From Agrococcus casei LMG 22410 (GTDB taxonomy: Bacteria > Actinomycetota > Actinomycetes > Actinomycetales > Microbacteriaceae): 64,000 bases of DNA. The stretch is taken from contig NZ_FUHU01000036.1 in the NCBI RefSeq assembly GCF_900163565.1, positions 19,948 through 83,947 on the forward strand, in the 5' to 3' direction. Shown here piece after piece: positions 20,027 to 29,191 of the stretch. The number at the start of each line of letters is the position of its first letter. The stretch's first letter is position 1. The notes under the pieces are model-generated. The model saw nothing but the letters and a program-made list of their open reading frames with translations. It searched no databases and was not told the DNA's origin. The position numbers and the translations under genes were made by a program.

Positions 20027-22042
20027 ATGAACCCCTACCCCGCGGCACGCCGAAGCGACGAGAACCCCGACGACCCGTACCGCTGGATGGAAGACGCCGA
20101 TTCAGCCGAGACCAAGGCCTTCATCGAGGCCCAGAACGAGGCGTCGCAGCCTGTGCTCGCGGGCCTCTCGACGCTCGAGGCGTTCAGCACGAGCGTCGCG
20201 AAGCTGCTCTCGGCCAAGGTGCTCCGCGGCGTGACCGAGGCGGGCGACTGGGTGTACGCATGGCGCAGCGACAGCCGCGATCAGCCCGAGCTCGTGCGCG
20301 CGAAGACGTTCGCCGGGCTCGCCGACGCCGAGAGCGTGCTCGACCCGAACAGGCTCTCCGACGACGGCACCGTGGCCGTCAATGCCAACAGCTTCAACCA
20401 GGACGGCACCCTCATGGCGTACACCGTCGCCGATGCCGGCTCTGACTGGTTCACCATCCGCGTGCTCGACCTCGAGACGCTCGAGACCCTCGACGACGCC
20501 ATCGAGTGGTGCAAGTGGAACCGCCCGCAGTGGATGCCCGATGGCAGCTCGTTCACGTACTGGGCCTACGACGCTCCCGACGGCAACGCCCTGACCGACT
20601 CGATGGGCCACGGCCGTCTCAAGGTGCACCAGGTGGGCGCCGACACCGACCCCACGACAGAAGACGACAGCGTGACCGTGCTGTGGGAGTCAGAAGACCC
20701 ACGTATGTTCGCACGCCACCATCCGCCGAGCGATGACTGGTTCGTGCTCTCGACCGACACCGGATCGTCGAGCGGCAACGACCTGCAGGTGCGGGCTCAC
20801 GACGACTATCTGGCGCTGCAGCTGGTCGACGGGCACGAGCACGAGTGGACGCCCATCGGCATCCTCGACGACCGCCTCTTCGTCATCACCGACTCAGGCG
20901 CCGCTCGCTACCGCCTCGACTCGTTCGACCTGGTCTCAGGCGAGCGCTCGGTGATCGTGCCCGAGCACGCCACCGACGTGCTGCTCGACGCCACGCTCGT
21001 GCGCGGTGCCATCGCGGTCGTGTTCTCGCACGACGCCAGTCACCGCCTCGACCTCTTCTCGCTCGACGGTGAGCAGAGCGCCCCCGTGCCGCTTCCCGAG
21101 GGCATCGCGATCACCGGCATCAGCGGCGACAGCGACTCCCCCAGCCTCTTCGTCGACGCCCAGACGTTCGTCGACCCGGGCACCGCGTACATGGTCGAGA
21201 CGGATGGGCCGCACACGGTTCGCGTCGACGCGCACACGGCGCAGGGCGCGTCGGCGGTCCAGACCGAGCGCATTCGCGCCACGAGCAAGGACGGCACCGT
21301 CGTGCCCGCATTCGTGGTGCGCGGGAGCGCAGCCGACGCACCGGCCCCGACGCTGCTCTGGGGCTACGGCGGCTTCAACATCCCCCTCAACCCCGGCTTC
21401 CGTGCGCTGTTTGCTGCGTGGGTCGACGCCGGTGGCACGCTCGTGATTCCGAATCTGCGCGGCGGCGGGGAGTTCGGATCAGAATGGCACAAGGCCGGCA
21501 CGAAGCAGCAGAAGCAGAACGTCTTCGACGACCTCTATGCAGTCGCCGAGCACATTCGCGAGGCCGGCATCTCCGACCGCATTGCCCTGCACGGCCGGTC
21601 GAACGGCGGGCTGCTCTCCGGCGCTGCCCTGACGCAGCGCCCCGAGCTCTGGGATGCCGTGATGCCGGCTGTCGGCGTGCTCGACATGCTGCGCTTTCAC
21701 CTCTTCACGATCGGATGGGCGTGGATCAGCGACTACGGCGACCCCGACGACGAGGCGGTCGCCGAGTATCTTCGCGCGTACTCGCCCCTGCACAACACCG
21801 TTGAGCGCGAGTACCCGCCGACGCTCATCACGACGGGCGATCACGACGACCGAGTGGTGCCTGCACACTCCCTGAAGTTCGCAGCCACCCTGCAGCGCGC
21901 TCAGCGAGGCGACGCCCCCATCCTGCTCGCTGTCGACACTCGTGCCGGTCACGGCATGGGAAAGCCGAAGAGCGCACAGGTCGACGAGTACGCACAGCAG
22001 CTGGCGTTCGCGGCTGAGTACACGGGGCTCACCCTGCGCTGA
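20027..22042 (+). CDS. Prolyl oligopeptidase family serine peptidase (S9A-like)
   Basis: The 671-residue protein opens with the POP N-terminal block NPDDPYRWMEDADSAETKAF, followed by a beta-propeller-type middle. The alpha/beta hydrolase domain comes next (WGYGGFNIPLNPGF, NLRGGGEFG). The nucleophile lies in GRSNGG, where GGSNGG is the usual form. The catalytic Asp is in HDDRV and the catalytic His in RAGHG. It should hydrolyse short peptides after proline. No signal peptide is seen, so it is cytoplasmic. Its last 14 bases overlap the end of the convergent TetR gene. Confidence 0.92.
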   Translation: MNPYPAARRSDENPDDPYRWMEDADSAETKAFIEAQNEASQPVLAGLSTLEAFSTSVAKLLSAKVLRGVTEAGDWVYAWRSDSRDQPELVRAKTFAGLADAESVLDPNRLSDDGTVAVNANSFNQDGTLMAYTVADAGSDWFTIRVLDLETLETLDDAIEWCKWNRPQWMPDGSSFTYWAYDAPDGNALTDSMGHGRLKVHQVGADTDPTTEDDSVTVLWESEDPRMFARHHPPSDDWFVLSTDTGSSSGNDLQVRAHDDYLALQLVDGHEHEWTPIGILDDRLFVITDSGAARYRLDSFDLVSGERSVIVPEHATDVLLDATLVRGAIAVVFSHDASHRLDLFSLDGEQSAPVPLPEGIAITGISGDSDSPSLFVDAQTFVDPGTAYMVETDGPHTVRVDAHTAQGASAVQTERIRATSKDGTVVPAFVVRGSAADAPAPTLLWGYGGFNIPLNPGFRALFAAWVDAGGTLVIPNLRGGGEFGSEWHKAGTKQQKQNVFDDLYAVAEHIREAGISDRIALHGRSNGGLLSGAALTQRPELWDAVMPAVGVLDMLRFHLFTIGWAWISDYGDPDDEAVAEYLRAYSPLHNTVEREYPPTLITTGDHDDRVVPAHSLKFAATLQRAQRGDAPILLAVDTRAGHGMGKPKSAQVDEYAQQLAFAAEYTGLTLR

Positions 22043-22733
22043 GCCTCGCCTTCATGCCGTCGAGCAGCAGCTCGAGCCCGAACGCAAATTGGTCTTCGCC
22101 GTACGTGTCGGTCACGCTGAGACCGATTCGCTGCAGGTGCGGAAAGTCCTCCGCGGCAGGAGCCGCTCGCTGGAGGCCAGTGCGCAGCATCTCGATGCGT
22201 CGCATCTGCTCACCGCTTCTGTCGCCTACGACGTCGCGTGAGTGGCTGAAGCAGAAGTTCGTCAGCAGCACCATCGACCGCTTGGCGGTCACATCATCGA
22301 AGCCCGCTTCGTGCAGGCGGGCGAATAGCGCTTCGGTCACTTCGAGAAACCACGTCGACGTGCCGTCGTCGACCTCGATGTAGTCGATGAGCGGCCCTGC
22401 TTGGATGGTCGCGCTGACGAAGCTGCGTGCGAACGACCTGCAGGCTTCGCTCCAGTCCTTGCTCTCGGTCAGCTCTTCGATCGAAAACGAACCGCGAAAC
22501 GAGTCGAGTGCGAGCACCTTCAGCAGACTGTCGCGGCCGCCGATGTGGTGGTTGAGAGCCTTGCGGTCGACGCCCAGCCTGTCGGCCACTGCCTGCATCG
22601 AGAGCTGCTCGACAGGAATTGTGCGCGCGACAGCGACGATGCGACCCAGCGTGAGCCCTGCCCGCTGTCCACGACCCCGGCGCACCCGTGCGTGCTCGAC
22701 CTGCTCGTCGCTCTCATCGATCACTGCTGCCAC
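22029..22733 (-). CDS. TetR-family transcriptional regulator
   Basis: A 234-residue regulator. After a charged leader (residues 1-25), the TetR DNA-binding helices appear (TLGRIVAVARTI ... MQAVADRLGVDRKALNHHIGGRDSLL). A variable ligand domain with a TetR C-terminal-type HHEAGFDD-like segment follows. GTG 22733 gives the full frame, but GTG 22724 has a better-spaced GGGG. It is downstream of the E2 gene on the same strand (62 bp) and may be read through from the E1-E2 operon. Its ligand and targets are not visible. Confidence 0.85.
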   Translation of the reverse strand: MAAVIDESDEQVEHARVRRGRGQRAGLTLGRIVAVARTIPVEQLSMQAVADRLGVDRKALNHHIGGRDSLLKVLALDSFRGSFSIEELTESKDWSEACRSFARSFVSATIQAGPLIDYIEVDDGTSTWFLEVTEALFARLHEAGFDDVTAKRSMVLLTNFCFSHSRDVVGDRSGEQMRRIEMLRTGLQRAAPAAEDFPHLQRIGLSVTDTYGEDQFAFGLELLLDGMKARLSAG

Positions 22734-22795
22734 CCCTGCTTGCGCCCTCTGTGCTGGCGATAACCGTACACGACTGCGCGAGCGTCACGATCGCG

Positions 22796-24052
22796 TCAGA
22801 CGAGCAGACCGACCGGACGCTCGACACGGATGACGAACGCAGCGAGCCACTCGGCCGCGAGCGCACCGTCGAGCACGCGATGGTCGGCCGAAAGTGTCAC
22901 CGTCATGACTGTGGCCACGCCCAGCTCTCCGTCGGCGTCGACGACTGCCCGCTTGCTCGCGGCTCCGACTGCCAGAATGCCCGACTGCGGCGGGTTGATG
23001 ATGGCTGAAAACTCGCGGGTGCCGTACATGCCGAGGTTCGACACTGAGAACGACCCTCCAACAAGTTCGTCTTGCTTCAATGAGCCCTCACGCGCACGCA
23101 ACGCATAATCCTTCATCTCGACGCTGATCGTGCTGAGCGATTTCGAATGCACTGACCGAAGCACCGGTGTGACCAGGCCACCAGGAACCGACACCGCAAC
23201 GGAGATATCGACGCCCGAAAACTTCCTCACCGCGTCGTCAGTCCAGATCGAATTCGCCTCGGGAACGTCCTGCAGGGACGCGGCGACAGCCTTGATCACG
23301 AAGTCGTTCACCGAGATCTTGACCGGACTCGTCTCATTCGCCTGCTTGCGCAACTCGAGCAGCGCATCCATTCGCACGTCCGCTGACAAGTAGTAGTGGG
23401 GCACCGTGCCCTTGCTCTCGGTCAACCTGCGAGCGATCGCCTTGCGCATTCTCGTGTGCGGCACGTCTTCGAAGGCGGCGCCTGCAGAAGCCGGGGCCGA
23501 AGCGACGGATGCGGCAGCCTCGGCAGTCGACGCGGGCTTCGGTTCCGCAGACTCGTGCGCGTCGACGTCGCGCCTGACTATCCGGCCGCCGGGGCCTGAG
23601 CCGACGAGGTCGTCGAGCTCGAGCCCGCGCTCCTTCGCGAGCTTGCGGGCCAGGGGGCTCGCGAACCGGCGGGCGCCCTCGACGGGACGGCTCTCCTCGG
23701 GCTCAGCTTCTTCCTGCTCGGCGTCAGCCTCGGGCTCAGCCTCGGCAGCCTCTGTCTCAGCCTCGGCTGCTGCCGTTCCGCCATGCTCGGCGAGCGCAGC
23801 CTCGAGATCCTCGCCCTCGGCTGCGATCACAGCGATCGGCGTGCCGACGTCGACTGTCTCGCCGGCCTCCACGAGGTGCCCCGCGAACACGCCTTCGCTC
23901 TCGGCTTCGAAGTCGACGACTGCCTTCTCGGTCTCGATCTCGGCGATGCCCTGCCCCTCGGCGACTGTGTCGCCTGCTGCGACCAGCCATGCCTGGACTG
24001 TCGCTGTCTCTTCTCCGGCCGCCAGCTGCGGCATCTTGACGACGGCACTCAT
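22796..24052 (-). CDS. Dihydrolipoamide acyltransferase (E2) of a 2-oxoacid dehydrogenase complex
   Basis: The 418-residue E2 has a single lipoyl domain with the lipoylated lysine at K43 (ETEKA). An Ala/Glu/Pro-rich linker (about 85-125) follows, then the peripheral-subunit-binding domain (FASPLARKLAKERGLELDDL). The C-terminal acyltransferase domain ends with the catalytic HRVLDG motif. It transfers an acyl group from lipoate to CoA. The gene overlaps the E1 stop (ATGA). No E3 (lipoamide dehydrogenase) gene is in the window, so a shared E3 elsewhere is expected. The substrate could be pyruvate, acetoin or a branched-chain oxoacid. Confidence 0.93.
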   Translation of the reverse strand: MSAVVKMPQLAAGEETATVQAWLVAAGDTVAEGQGIAEIETEKAVVDFEAESEGVFAGHLVEAGETVDVGTPIAVIAAEGEDLEAALAEHGGTAAAEAETEAAEAEPEADAEQEEAEPEESRPVEGARRFASPLARKLAKERGLELDDLVGSGPGGRIVRRDVDAHESAEPKPASTAEAAASVASAPASAGAAFEDVPHTRMRKAIARRLTESKGTVPHYYLSADVRMDALLELRKQANETSPVKISVNDFVIKAVAASLQDVPEANSIWTDDAVRKFSGVDISVAVSVPGGLVTPVLRSVHSKSLSTISVEMKDYALRAREGSLKQDELVGGSFSVSNLGMYGTREFSAIINPPQSGILAVGAASKRAVVDADGELGVATVMTVTLSADHRVLDGALAAEWLAAFVIRVERPVGLLV

Positions 24053-26241
24053 GCTCGGCCTCCCCAGTTCTTGCGAGTCTCTTCGAATCCTGCGACGACC
24101 TCTTCGGTCTTCGCGATGGCGGCGCGCTCGAGCACCTTCGAGATCGACGGCGATGCGACACCGCCGGTGACGCGCTGCACGGGCTGGTCGAGCCAGTCGA
24201 AGAAGCGGCGCTGGATCTCGTCGGCGAGCCAGGCGCCGTAGCCGGTGTCGCGGGCTCCCTGCTCGACGATCACGACATTGCCCGTCTTGCGGATGCTCTC
24301 TCCGACCGTGTCCCAGTCGAGCGAGGCACGATCGAGCCAGCGCAGGTCGATCACCTCAGCGTCGACGCCGGTCTCTTCGGCAGCCTCCAGCGAGTGGTGC
24401 ACCATCGAGAGGTACGTGAGCACCGTCATCTCGGACCCCTCCCGCTTGACGGCGGCTGACCCTGGCGCGATCACGTAGTCGAGGTCGACTTCAGGCAGCC
24501 TGTCCTCTCGCCCGTACAGGTCGACATGCTCGATGACGAGCACGGGATCCTCGAGCGCAAGCGCCGCGTTCATGAGGCCCACGTAGTCAGCTGCGCTCGA
24601 AGCGGCCACGATGCGCCAGCCCGGCTGCGTCGCGAAGATGCCCGCCGGGTCCATGAGGTGCTGCGACCCGTAGCCGATGCCCATGGCGACTTTCGTGCGC
24701 AGCACGAGCGGAACCGTGTTGTTGTCGCCGAACATGTGCCGCACCTTGCCGGCCTGGTTGAAGACCTGGTCGGCCGCGACCCACATGAAGTCGGGGTACA
24801 TGAACTCGACCACTGGGCGGTAGCGTCCGTCGAGGGCGAGCCCTGTGCCGAAGCCGAAGAACGCGTTCTCGCTGATCGGTGTGCCGATCACACGGTCTGC
24901 TCCGTGCTTGTCGACCAGCCCCTTGGTGGCTCCGTTGGTGCCGCCGCCGAGACGGTGCACGTCTTCTCCCATGACCAGGATGCGATCGTCTGCACCCATG
25001 CGACGGTCCATCACCTCGGCCACGGCATCGACGAACTTCACATCGCGCCATTCGCCTTCGATGTCGGACGGCTCGAGGGCTTCGAGCTCGCTGAGCTCAG
25101 AAGCATCGCCGCGAATGCCGTCGTCGACGGTCGCCGGGTCTGGCCACAGGTCGGGCACGATGCGCTGCTTGCCGTCGTGCTCGGGGTCGTCTTCGACGAA
25201 CTCGTCCGAGATCTCCTGCATGGCCTCCCTGGCCTGAGCGCGCACAGCCTTGATGCCGGCTTCATCGATCAGGTCGAGCGCGAGCAGCTCGGTCGCCATG
25301 CGATCCAGCGGATCGCGCGCCTTCCACTCCGACTCCTCCTGCTTCGTGCGGTAGCCGAATGCGCTGCCCGGGAACGGGCCGTTCTGGTGAAAGAACCGGT
25401 AGACGTCTGCTTCGACGATGGCGGGGCCGTCGCCTGCTCGCATGCGCTCCGAGGCCTCCTGCATCGCGAGGTGGACGGCGAGCGGGTTCATGCCGTCGAC
25501 GCGCCAAGACGGGATGCCGAAGCCCTGTCCGCGCACAGAGAATCGCGAGTCGGCAGTCACCTCGTCGGCATTGGTCGACACTGCGTAGCGGTTGTTCTCG
25601 ATGAACAGGCCGAACGGCAGTTTCCATGCGGCCGCCAGGTTCATGGTCTCGAGCACGGATCCGATCTGTGCGGCGCCGTCGCCGAGATAGTTGAGTGTCA
25701 GCCGATCGGTGCCCGCGCGCTGCTGGGCCATGGCGTTGCCTGCTGCCATGGGCGCGCCTCCGCCGACGATTGCATTCGTGCCGAGTGCGCCTGCCTCGAG
25801 CCACTGCAGGTGCATCGAACCGCCTCGGCCGCCTGAGAAGCCCTGCTTGAGTCCGAGGATCTCGGCCATGGTGCGCTTGAGCACCGCCCGCAGCTCGGTG
25901 TCGACGAGGGCGTCGAGATCCAGCGAGCCCTGCGAGACATGGCCGATGGCCTTCGCGAGAAACTGGTGGTGTCCGCGGTGCGAGCCGCTGACCGCGTCGT
26001 CGCTCGAGAGCCCGATGATCGAGCCGACCGCTCCGCCCTCCTGCCCGATGCTCGAGTGCACGGGACCGTGCACGAGCGCCTGGCTCGAGAGCTGCAGCAG
26101 CCGCTCTTCGAATGCGCGGATGAGATGCAGCTGTCCCAGCATCGTGCGAAGCAGCTGAGGGTCCTGCGCCTTCCAGTCCTCGGGAGTCGTGTCGAACTGA
26201 ATCCAGTCGACACCAGTGGTCAATCGGCGGCGTTCGGGCAT
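24049..26241 (-). CDS. 2-oxoacid dehydrogenase E1, alpha and beta subunits fused
   Basis: This 730-residue protein is a natural fusion of E1-alpha (about 1-330) and E1-beta (about 410-725). The alpha half has the thiamine-diphosphate motif from GDGA (residues 187-190) to NN (216-217). The SHRGHHQFLAKAIG active-site loop and GFSGGRGGSMH are also in this half. The beta half shows ILVMGEDVHRLGG, ENAFFGFGTGLAL, and VVIVEQGARDTGYGAWLADEI. ATG 26241 is preceded by AGGAGG with seven bases spacing; the frame extends further upstream without support. It heads an operon with E2 and is predicted to be controlled through the ATTGGATCCAAT site in its promoter. Confidence 0.92.
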   Translation of the reverse strand: MPERRRLTTGVDWIQFDTTPEDWKAQDPQLLRTMLGQLHLIRAFEERLLQLSSQALVHGPVHSSIGQEGGAVGSIIGLSSDDAVSGSHRGHHQFLAKAIGHVSQGSLDLDALVDTELRAVLKRTMAEILGLKQGFSGGRGGSMHLQWLEAGALGTNAIVGGGAPMAAGNAMAQQRAGTDRLTLNYLGDGAAQIGSVLETMNLAAAWKLPFGLFIENNRYAVSTNADEVTADSRFSVRGQGFGIPSWRVDGMNPLAVHLAMQEASERMRAGDGPAIVEADVYRFFHQNGPFPGSAFGYRTKQEESEWKARDPLDRMATELLALDLIDEAGIKAVRAQAREAMQEISDEFVEDDPEHDGKQRIVPDLWPDPATVDDGIRGDASELSELEALEPSDIEGEWRDVKFVDAVAEVMDRRMGADDRILVMGEDVHRLGGGTNGATKGLVDKHGADRVIGTPISENAFFGFGTGLALDGRYRPVVEFMYPDFMWVAADQVFNQAGKVRHMFGDNNTVPLVLRTKVAMGIGYGSQHLMDPAGIFATQPGWRIVAASSAADYVGLMNAALALEDPVLVIEHVDLYGREDRLPEVDLDYVIAPGSAAVKREGSEMTVLTYLSMVHHSLEAAEETGVDAEVIDLRWLDRASLDWDTVGESIRKTGNVVIVEQGARDTGYGAWLADEIQRRFFDWLDQPVQRVTGGVASPSISKVLERAAIAKTEEVVAGFEETRKNWGGRA

Positions 26242-26299
26242 CGTTGCCCCTCCTTGTCTCAACGTCTCTGCTGTACGGCTTGGGCAAGCATATCGCATG

Positions 26300-26311
26300 A
26301 TTGGATCCAAT
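26300..26311. promoter_or_regulatory. Perfect palindromic operator, GntR/FCD type
   Basis: ATTGGATCCAAT is a 12/12 palindrome in the divergent promoter region between the E1E2 operon and the VOC/GntR operon. It lies a few bases upstream of a TATGCT-like -10 for the E1 gene (minus strand). The sequence matches the operator form of FCD-domain GntR regulators; the Caulobacter VanR operator is, as I recall, the same 12-mer. The GntR gene at 26921 is the obvious candidate binder. Confidence 0.7.
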
Positions 26312-26361
26312 AGATAGGGAACTGCGGCAATCCATGTGGCAGAATCAAGGAATCACGCTTG

Positions 26362-26375
26362 CAATGAATCCATTG
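26362..26375. promoter_or_regulatory. Imperfect second operator-like palindrome
   Basis: CAATGAATCCATTG is a 5-bp-arm palindrome 20 bases before the VOC gene start and matches the perfect site above at 9 of 12 positions. It may be a weaker second binding site controlling the plus-strand operon. Confidence 0.4.
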
Positions 26376-26394
26376 CTGACAGAGAGGTTGCGCA

Positions 26395-26916
26395 ATGATC
26401 CCAGGGCTCCGCGGCTCAGACCACATCGGCATCACTGTTCCCGACATGGATGCCGCACATGACTTCTTCGTCAGGGTGCTCGGCGCAGACCACGTCTACT
26501 CGCTGCCCGGCAAGGACGGCGACGACGACTGGATGCAGCGGCAGCTTGATGTGCACCCGCGGACGAAGATCACCGAGATCCGGTTCTACCGACTCGGCAA
26601 CGGCTCGAACTTCGAGGTCTTCACCTATGGCGCTGCTGACGGCCAGGCTGACATGCCCCGCAACAGCGACATCGGCGGCCACCATGTCGCCCTGTACGTC
26701 GACGACATGGATGCGGCGGTCGCGCACCTTCGCCGAGAGGGCGTGGCCGTGCTCGGCGAGCCCATCGATTCGGCCGGCCCTGCGGCAGGCCAGCGCTGGG
26801 TCTACTTCACGGCACCCTGGGGCATGTACTTCGAGCTCGTCAGCTTCCCGACCGGCAAGTCCTACGAGACCGAAGCCCCTGTGAAGCTCTGGCACCCCGC
26901 GCATCCGGCAGAATAG
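26395..26916 (+). CDS. VOC (glyoxalase/bleomycin resistance fold) protein
   Basis: This 173-residue protein has two vicinal-oxygen-chelate repeats: SDHIGITVPDMDAAHDFFVRVLGA at the N-terminus and GGHHVALYVDDMDAAVAHL in the middle. Candidate metal residues are H near residue 8, E in TEIRFY, H in GGHHVAL and E in YFELVSF. It resembles methylmalonyl-CoA epimerase-like or lyase VOC proteins, but the substrate is not clear. The start has AGAGG seven bases upstream. It is followed after four bases by the GntR gene, so the two share an operon and presumably autoregulation. Confidence 0.82.
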   Translation: MIPGLRGSDHIGITVPDMDAAHDFFVRVLGADHVYSLPGKDGDDDWMQRQLDVHPRTKITEIRFYRLGNGSNFEVFTYGAADGQADMPRNSDIGGHHVALYVDDMDAAVAHLRREGVAVLGEPIDSAGPAAGQRWVYFTAPWGMYFELVSFPTGKSYETEAPVKLWHPAHPAE

Positions 26917-26920
26917 CCGT

Positions 26921-27601
26921 GTGACAACACCCGCAGCGAGAACCCCAGAACACGAGCCAGCCCATGGCCAGTCAGGTGCGCGAGTCGCACAGGGCATCCG
27001 CGACGCCATCCTGAAAGGCGACCTCGCCCCCGGTGAGCGCCTGCGCCAGGAAGAGCTCGCTGCGCGGTTCGGCGCCAGCCGCGTGCCTGTTCGCGAGGCG
27101 CTGCGCACGCTTGCGGCAGAAGGGCTCGTCACCCTCGTGGCGAACTCCGGCGCGTGGGTTGCCAAGCTGAGCGCGGCAGAAGTCACTGAGCTGTACGGGA
27201 TCAGGGAGCGCATTGAGCCGCTGCTGCTGCAGTACAGCATCGCGGGCCTCGCGTCCGAGACGGTCGACAGGCTCGAAGAGCTCGCAGAGCAGATGGAGCA
27301 GACGACGGATGCAGACGCCTTCATCCTGCTCGACAGGCAGTTTCACCTGCTCTCGTATTCCGGCGCCGACACGCTCGTGCTCGAGGTGATGGCAACAGAG
27401 CTGTGGAACCGCACGCAGCACTACCGGCGCCAGTTCGTCGCCGCCTCGCGCAACGCCGGCGACCGGCGTGCAGACCTCGACCACCGGCTGATGATCGCGG
27501 CCATCCGCTCAAACGACGCCCAGGAGGCCTCGAGCGTGCTCGCGATGCACATCCGACGCACCCTGCGAGAGCTCGACCGTCTGCCCGGCGTCTTCGAGTG
27601 A
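26921..27601 (+). CDS. GntR-family regulator, FCD (FadR) subfamily
   Basis: The 226-residue regulator has a winged helix-turn-helix at about residues 20-90 (VAQGIRDAILKGDLAPGERLRQEELAARFGASRVPVREALR, with the hallmark SRVPVREALR). An all-helical FCD ligand domain covers about 95-215, with metal-type histidines (LDRQFHLLSY, DLDHRLMI, LAMHIRRTL). FCD regulators usually bind small carboxylates and recognise TNGNNCNA-like palindromes. GGATCC-centred sites lie at this operon, at E1E2 and at the AtoE gene. The start is GTG 26921. Confidence 0.92.
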   Translation: MTTPAARTPEHEPAHGQSGARVAQGIRDAILKGDLAPGERLRQEELAARFGASRVPVREALRTLAAEGLVTLVANSGAWVAKLSAAEVTELYGIRERIEPLLLQYSIAGLASETVDRLEELAEQMEQTTDADAFILLDRQFHLLSYSGADTLVLEVMATELWNRTQHYRRQFVAASRNAGDRRADLDHRLMIAAIRSNDAQEASSVLAMHIRRTLRELDRLPGVFE

Positions 27602-27612
27602 TGACGTTATAT

Positions 27613-27651
27613 GAGGCCGGCAGCGGATGCATTTCCGCTGCCGGCCTCTTT
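27613..27651. terminator. Strong bidirectional terminator
   Basis: GAGGCCGGCAGCGG and CCGCTGCCGGCCTC form a perfect 14-bp stem with an 8-base loop, followed on the plus strand by TTT. It separates the convergent GntR and AtoE genes. Confidence 0.9.
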
Positions 27652-27664
27652 CGTGATCACTGCA

Positions 27665-29050
27665 TCAGGGCATGACCCAGGCATAGACCAGCATCGACAC
27701 CGAGAAGATGATTCCCGTGTAGAAGAGCATCATGATCGTGTAGCCGAGCACGTCGGTCAGCTTCAGCTTCGAGAGCGCCAGCACCGGGAGGAGGAAGAAC
27801 GGCTGCAGCATGTTCGTCCACTGGTCACCGACTGACACGGCCATCGCTGTTGCCGCAACGTTCGCGTCGATCGCGTGTGCGGCTTCGACTACAACAGGGC
27901 CCTGCACCGCGAACTGGCCACCGCCCGAAGGCACCAGAAGATTGATGGCACCCGCTGACAGGAACGAGAACAGCGGCAGCGTGAGCGGCGACGAGATCGC
28001 TGCGAACATCTCCGAGAACGTCACCACCAGTCCCGATCCGACGAGGATCGCCATGATGCCGGCATAGAACGGGTACTGCACGATGACGCCACCGACCGTC
28101 TTCACCCCTTCGGCCACAGCCGTGATGAAGCTCGAGGGTCGTCCGAACAGCAGGAACGCAAGCATCAGGAACAGGAAGTTCACTGAGTCGAGGTCGATCG
28201 ACCCCCCGCCGACGAAGTAGATGACCGAGTACGTCAGCCCGAGCAGGCCCGCCGCGATGCCCAGCACAGGCGACTCGTTCACGCGCTGACCGAACGACTT
28301 GTCACCGGCATTGGCGTTCGCCGGCTTCTTGATCTCGAGCACCTTCGGGTCGATCAGGATGACCTTCTTCGGATCCTTCGGATGCATCAGCGCAAGCACG
28401 AAGGGCATCGAGACCAGGGTGAAGACCGTCGTCAGGATGATAACCGGGTGGAACACCGTCTGGTCAAGACCCACGACTCCCATCTGATCCTGCAGGAAGT
28501 GACCTTCTGTGTTGATCAACAACGGGATAGTCGCCGAGATCCCCATGCCATAGACGACGAATCCTGAGTACGCGGATGCGATCGCAAGCGGATAGTGAAG
28601 CGTGCGCACGTTCGCGGCGACCTTCTGCGCGATGATCGTTCCGATGATGAGGCCGAAGCCCCACTGCAGCCAGCTGGCGATTCCCGTAAGGACCACGATC
28701 AGCACGATCGCGCTCAGATTCCCCTTCGGCAACCGTGCCAGACGCGTCAGCAGCTTGTCGACCACCGGGGTCTTCGCCAGCAGGAAGCCAGTCAGGATGA
28801 TGAGCACCACCTGCATGCCGAATGCCAGCAGATCCCAGAACCCGCCGCCCCAGTACGAGATGACGTCAAGCGGGTTCGAGCGGCCGACGGTCAGAGCCAG
28901 CACCACTGAGAGGATCGTCAGGATGATCGCGATGGCCAGCGGGTCGGGCAGATAGCGCCGCACCAGCTTGCTGAAGAATTCTGCCAGCGTGAGCAAGACA
29001 CCGCGCTTCTCGGGCTGCTCTCGCACCTTCGTGCTGCTTGTCTGAGACAC
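27665..29050 (-). CDS. AtoE-type short-chain fatty acid transporter
   Basis: A 461-residue integral membrane protein with about ten or more hydrophobic segments. It belongs to the AtoE/short-chain fatty-acid transporter family: RYLPDPLAIAIILTILS near the N-terminus, QWGFGLIIG, GMGISATIPLL, and late LLVPSGGGQFAVQGPVV and GDQWTNMLQPFFLLP. It likely imports acetoacetate, butyrate or similar anions. GTG 29050 is chosen because AAGGAGG lies seven bases upstream; the open frame extends 29 codons further. A GGATCCAAT half-operator lies directly upstream of the ribosome site, linking it to the E1E2/GntR locus. Confidence 0.92.
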   Translation of the reverse strand: MSQTSSTKVREQPEKRGVLLTLAEFFSKLVRRYLPDPLAIAIILTILSVVLALTVGRSNPLDVISYWGGGFWDLLAFGMQVVLIILTGFLLAKTPVVDKLLTRLARLPKGNLSAIVLIVVLTGIASWLQWGFGLIIGTIIAQKVAANVRTLHYPLAIASAYSGFVVYGMGISATIPLLINTEGHFLQDQMGVVGLDQTVFHPVIILTTVFTLVSMPFVLALMHPKDPKKVILIDPKVLEIKKPANANAGDKSFGQRVNESPVLGIAAGLLGLTYSVIYFVGGGSIDLDSVNFLFLMLAFLLFGRPSSFITAVAEGVKTVGGVIVQYPFYAGIMAILVGSGLVVTFSEMFAAISSPLTLPLFSFLSAGAINLLVPSGGGQFAVQGPVVVEAAHAIDANVAATAMAVSVGDQWTNMLQPFFLLPVLALSKLKLTDVLGYTIMMLFYTGIIFSVSMLVYAWVMP

Positions 29051-29065
29051 TCCACGACCTCCTTG

Positions 29066-29077
29066 TGTGGATCCAAT
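29066..29077. promoter_or_regulatory. GntR-type operator in the AtoE leader
   Basis: On the minus strand this reads ATTGGATCCACA, 10 of 12 identical to the perfect palindrome at 26300. It lies between a TACGAT-like -10 and the ribosome site, where a bound repressor would block transcription. Confidence 0.55.
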
Positions 29078-29191
29078 TCTGCCCGCCCAAGACGGATATC
29101 TGCCGAAATCGTAACACGGAAGATCAGCTTTGGACACAATTCGCGAGAATCGTAACCAACACGACGCCTGAACTACGGCCAGAAAGCAAGA

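Noticed and set aside
24526..25836. 436-codon open frame opposite the E1 gene
   Set aside because: Composition is His/Arg/Val-rich without a recognisable fold, and it lies wholly antisense to the well-supported E1 fusion.
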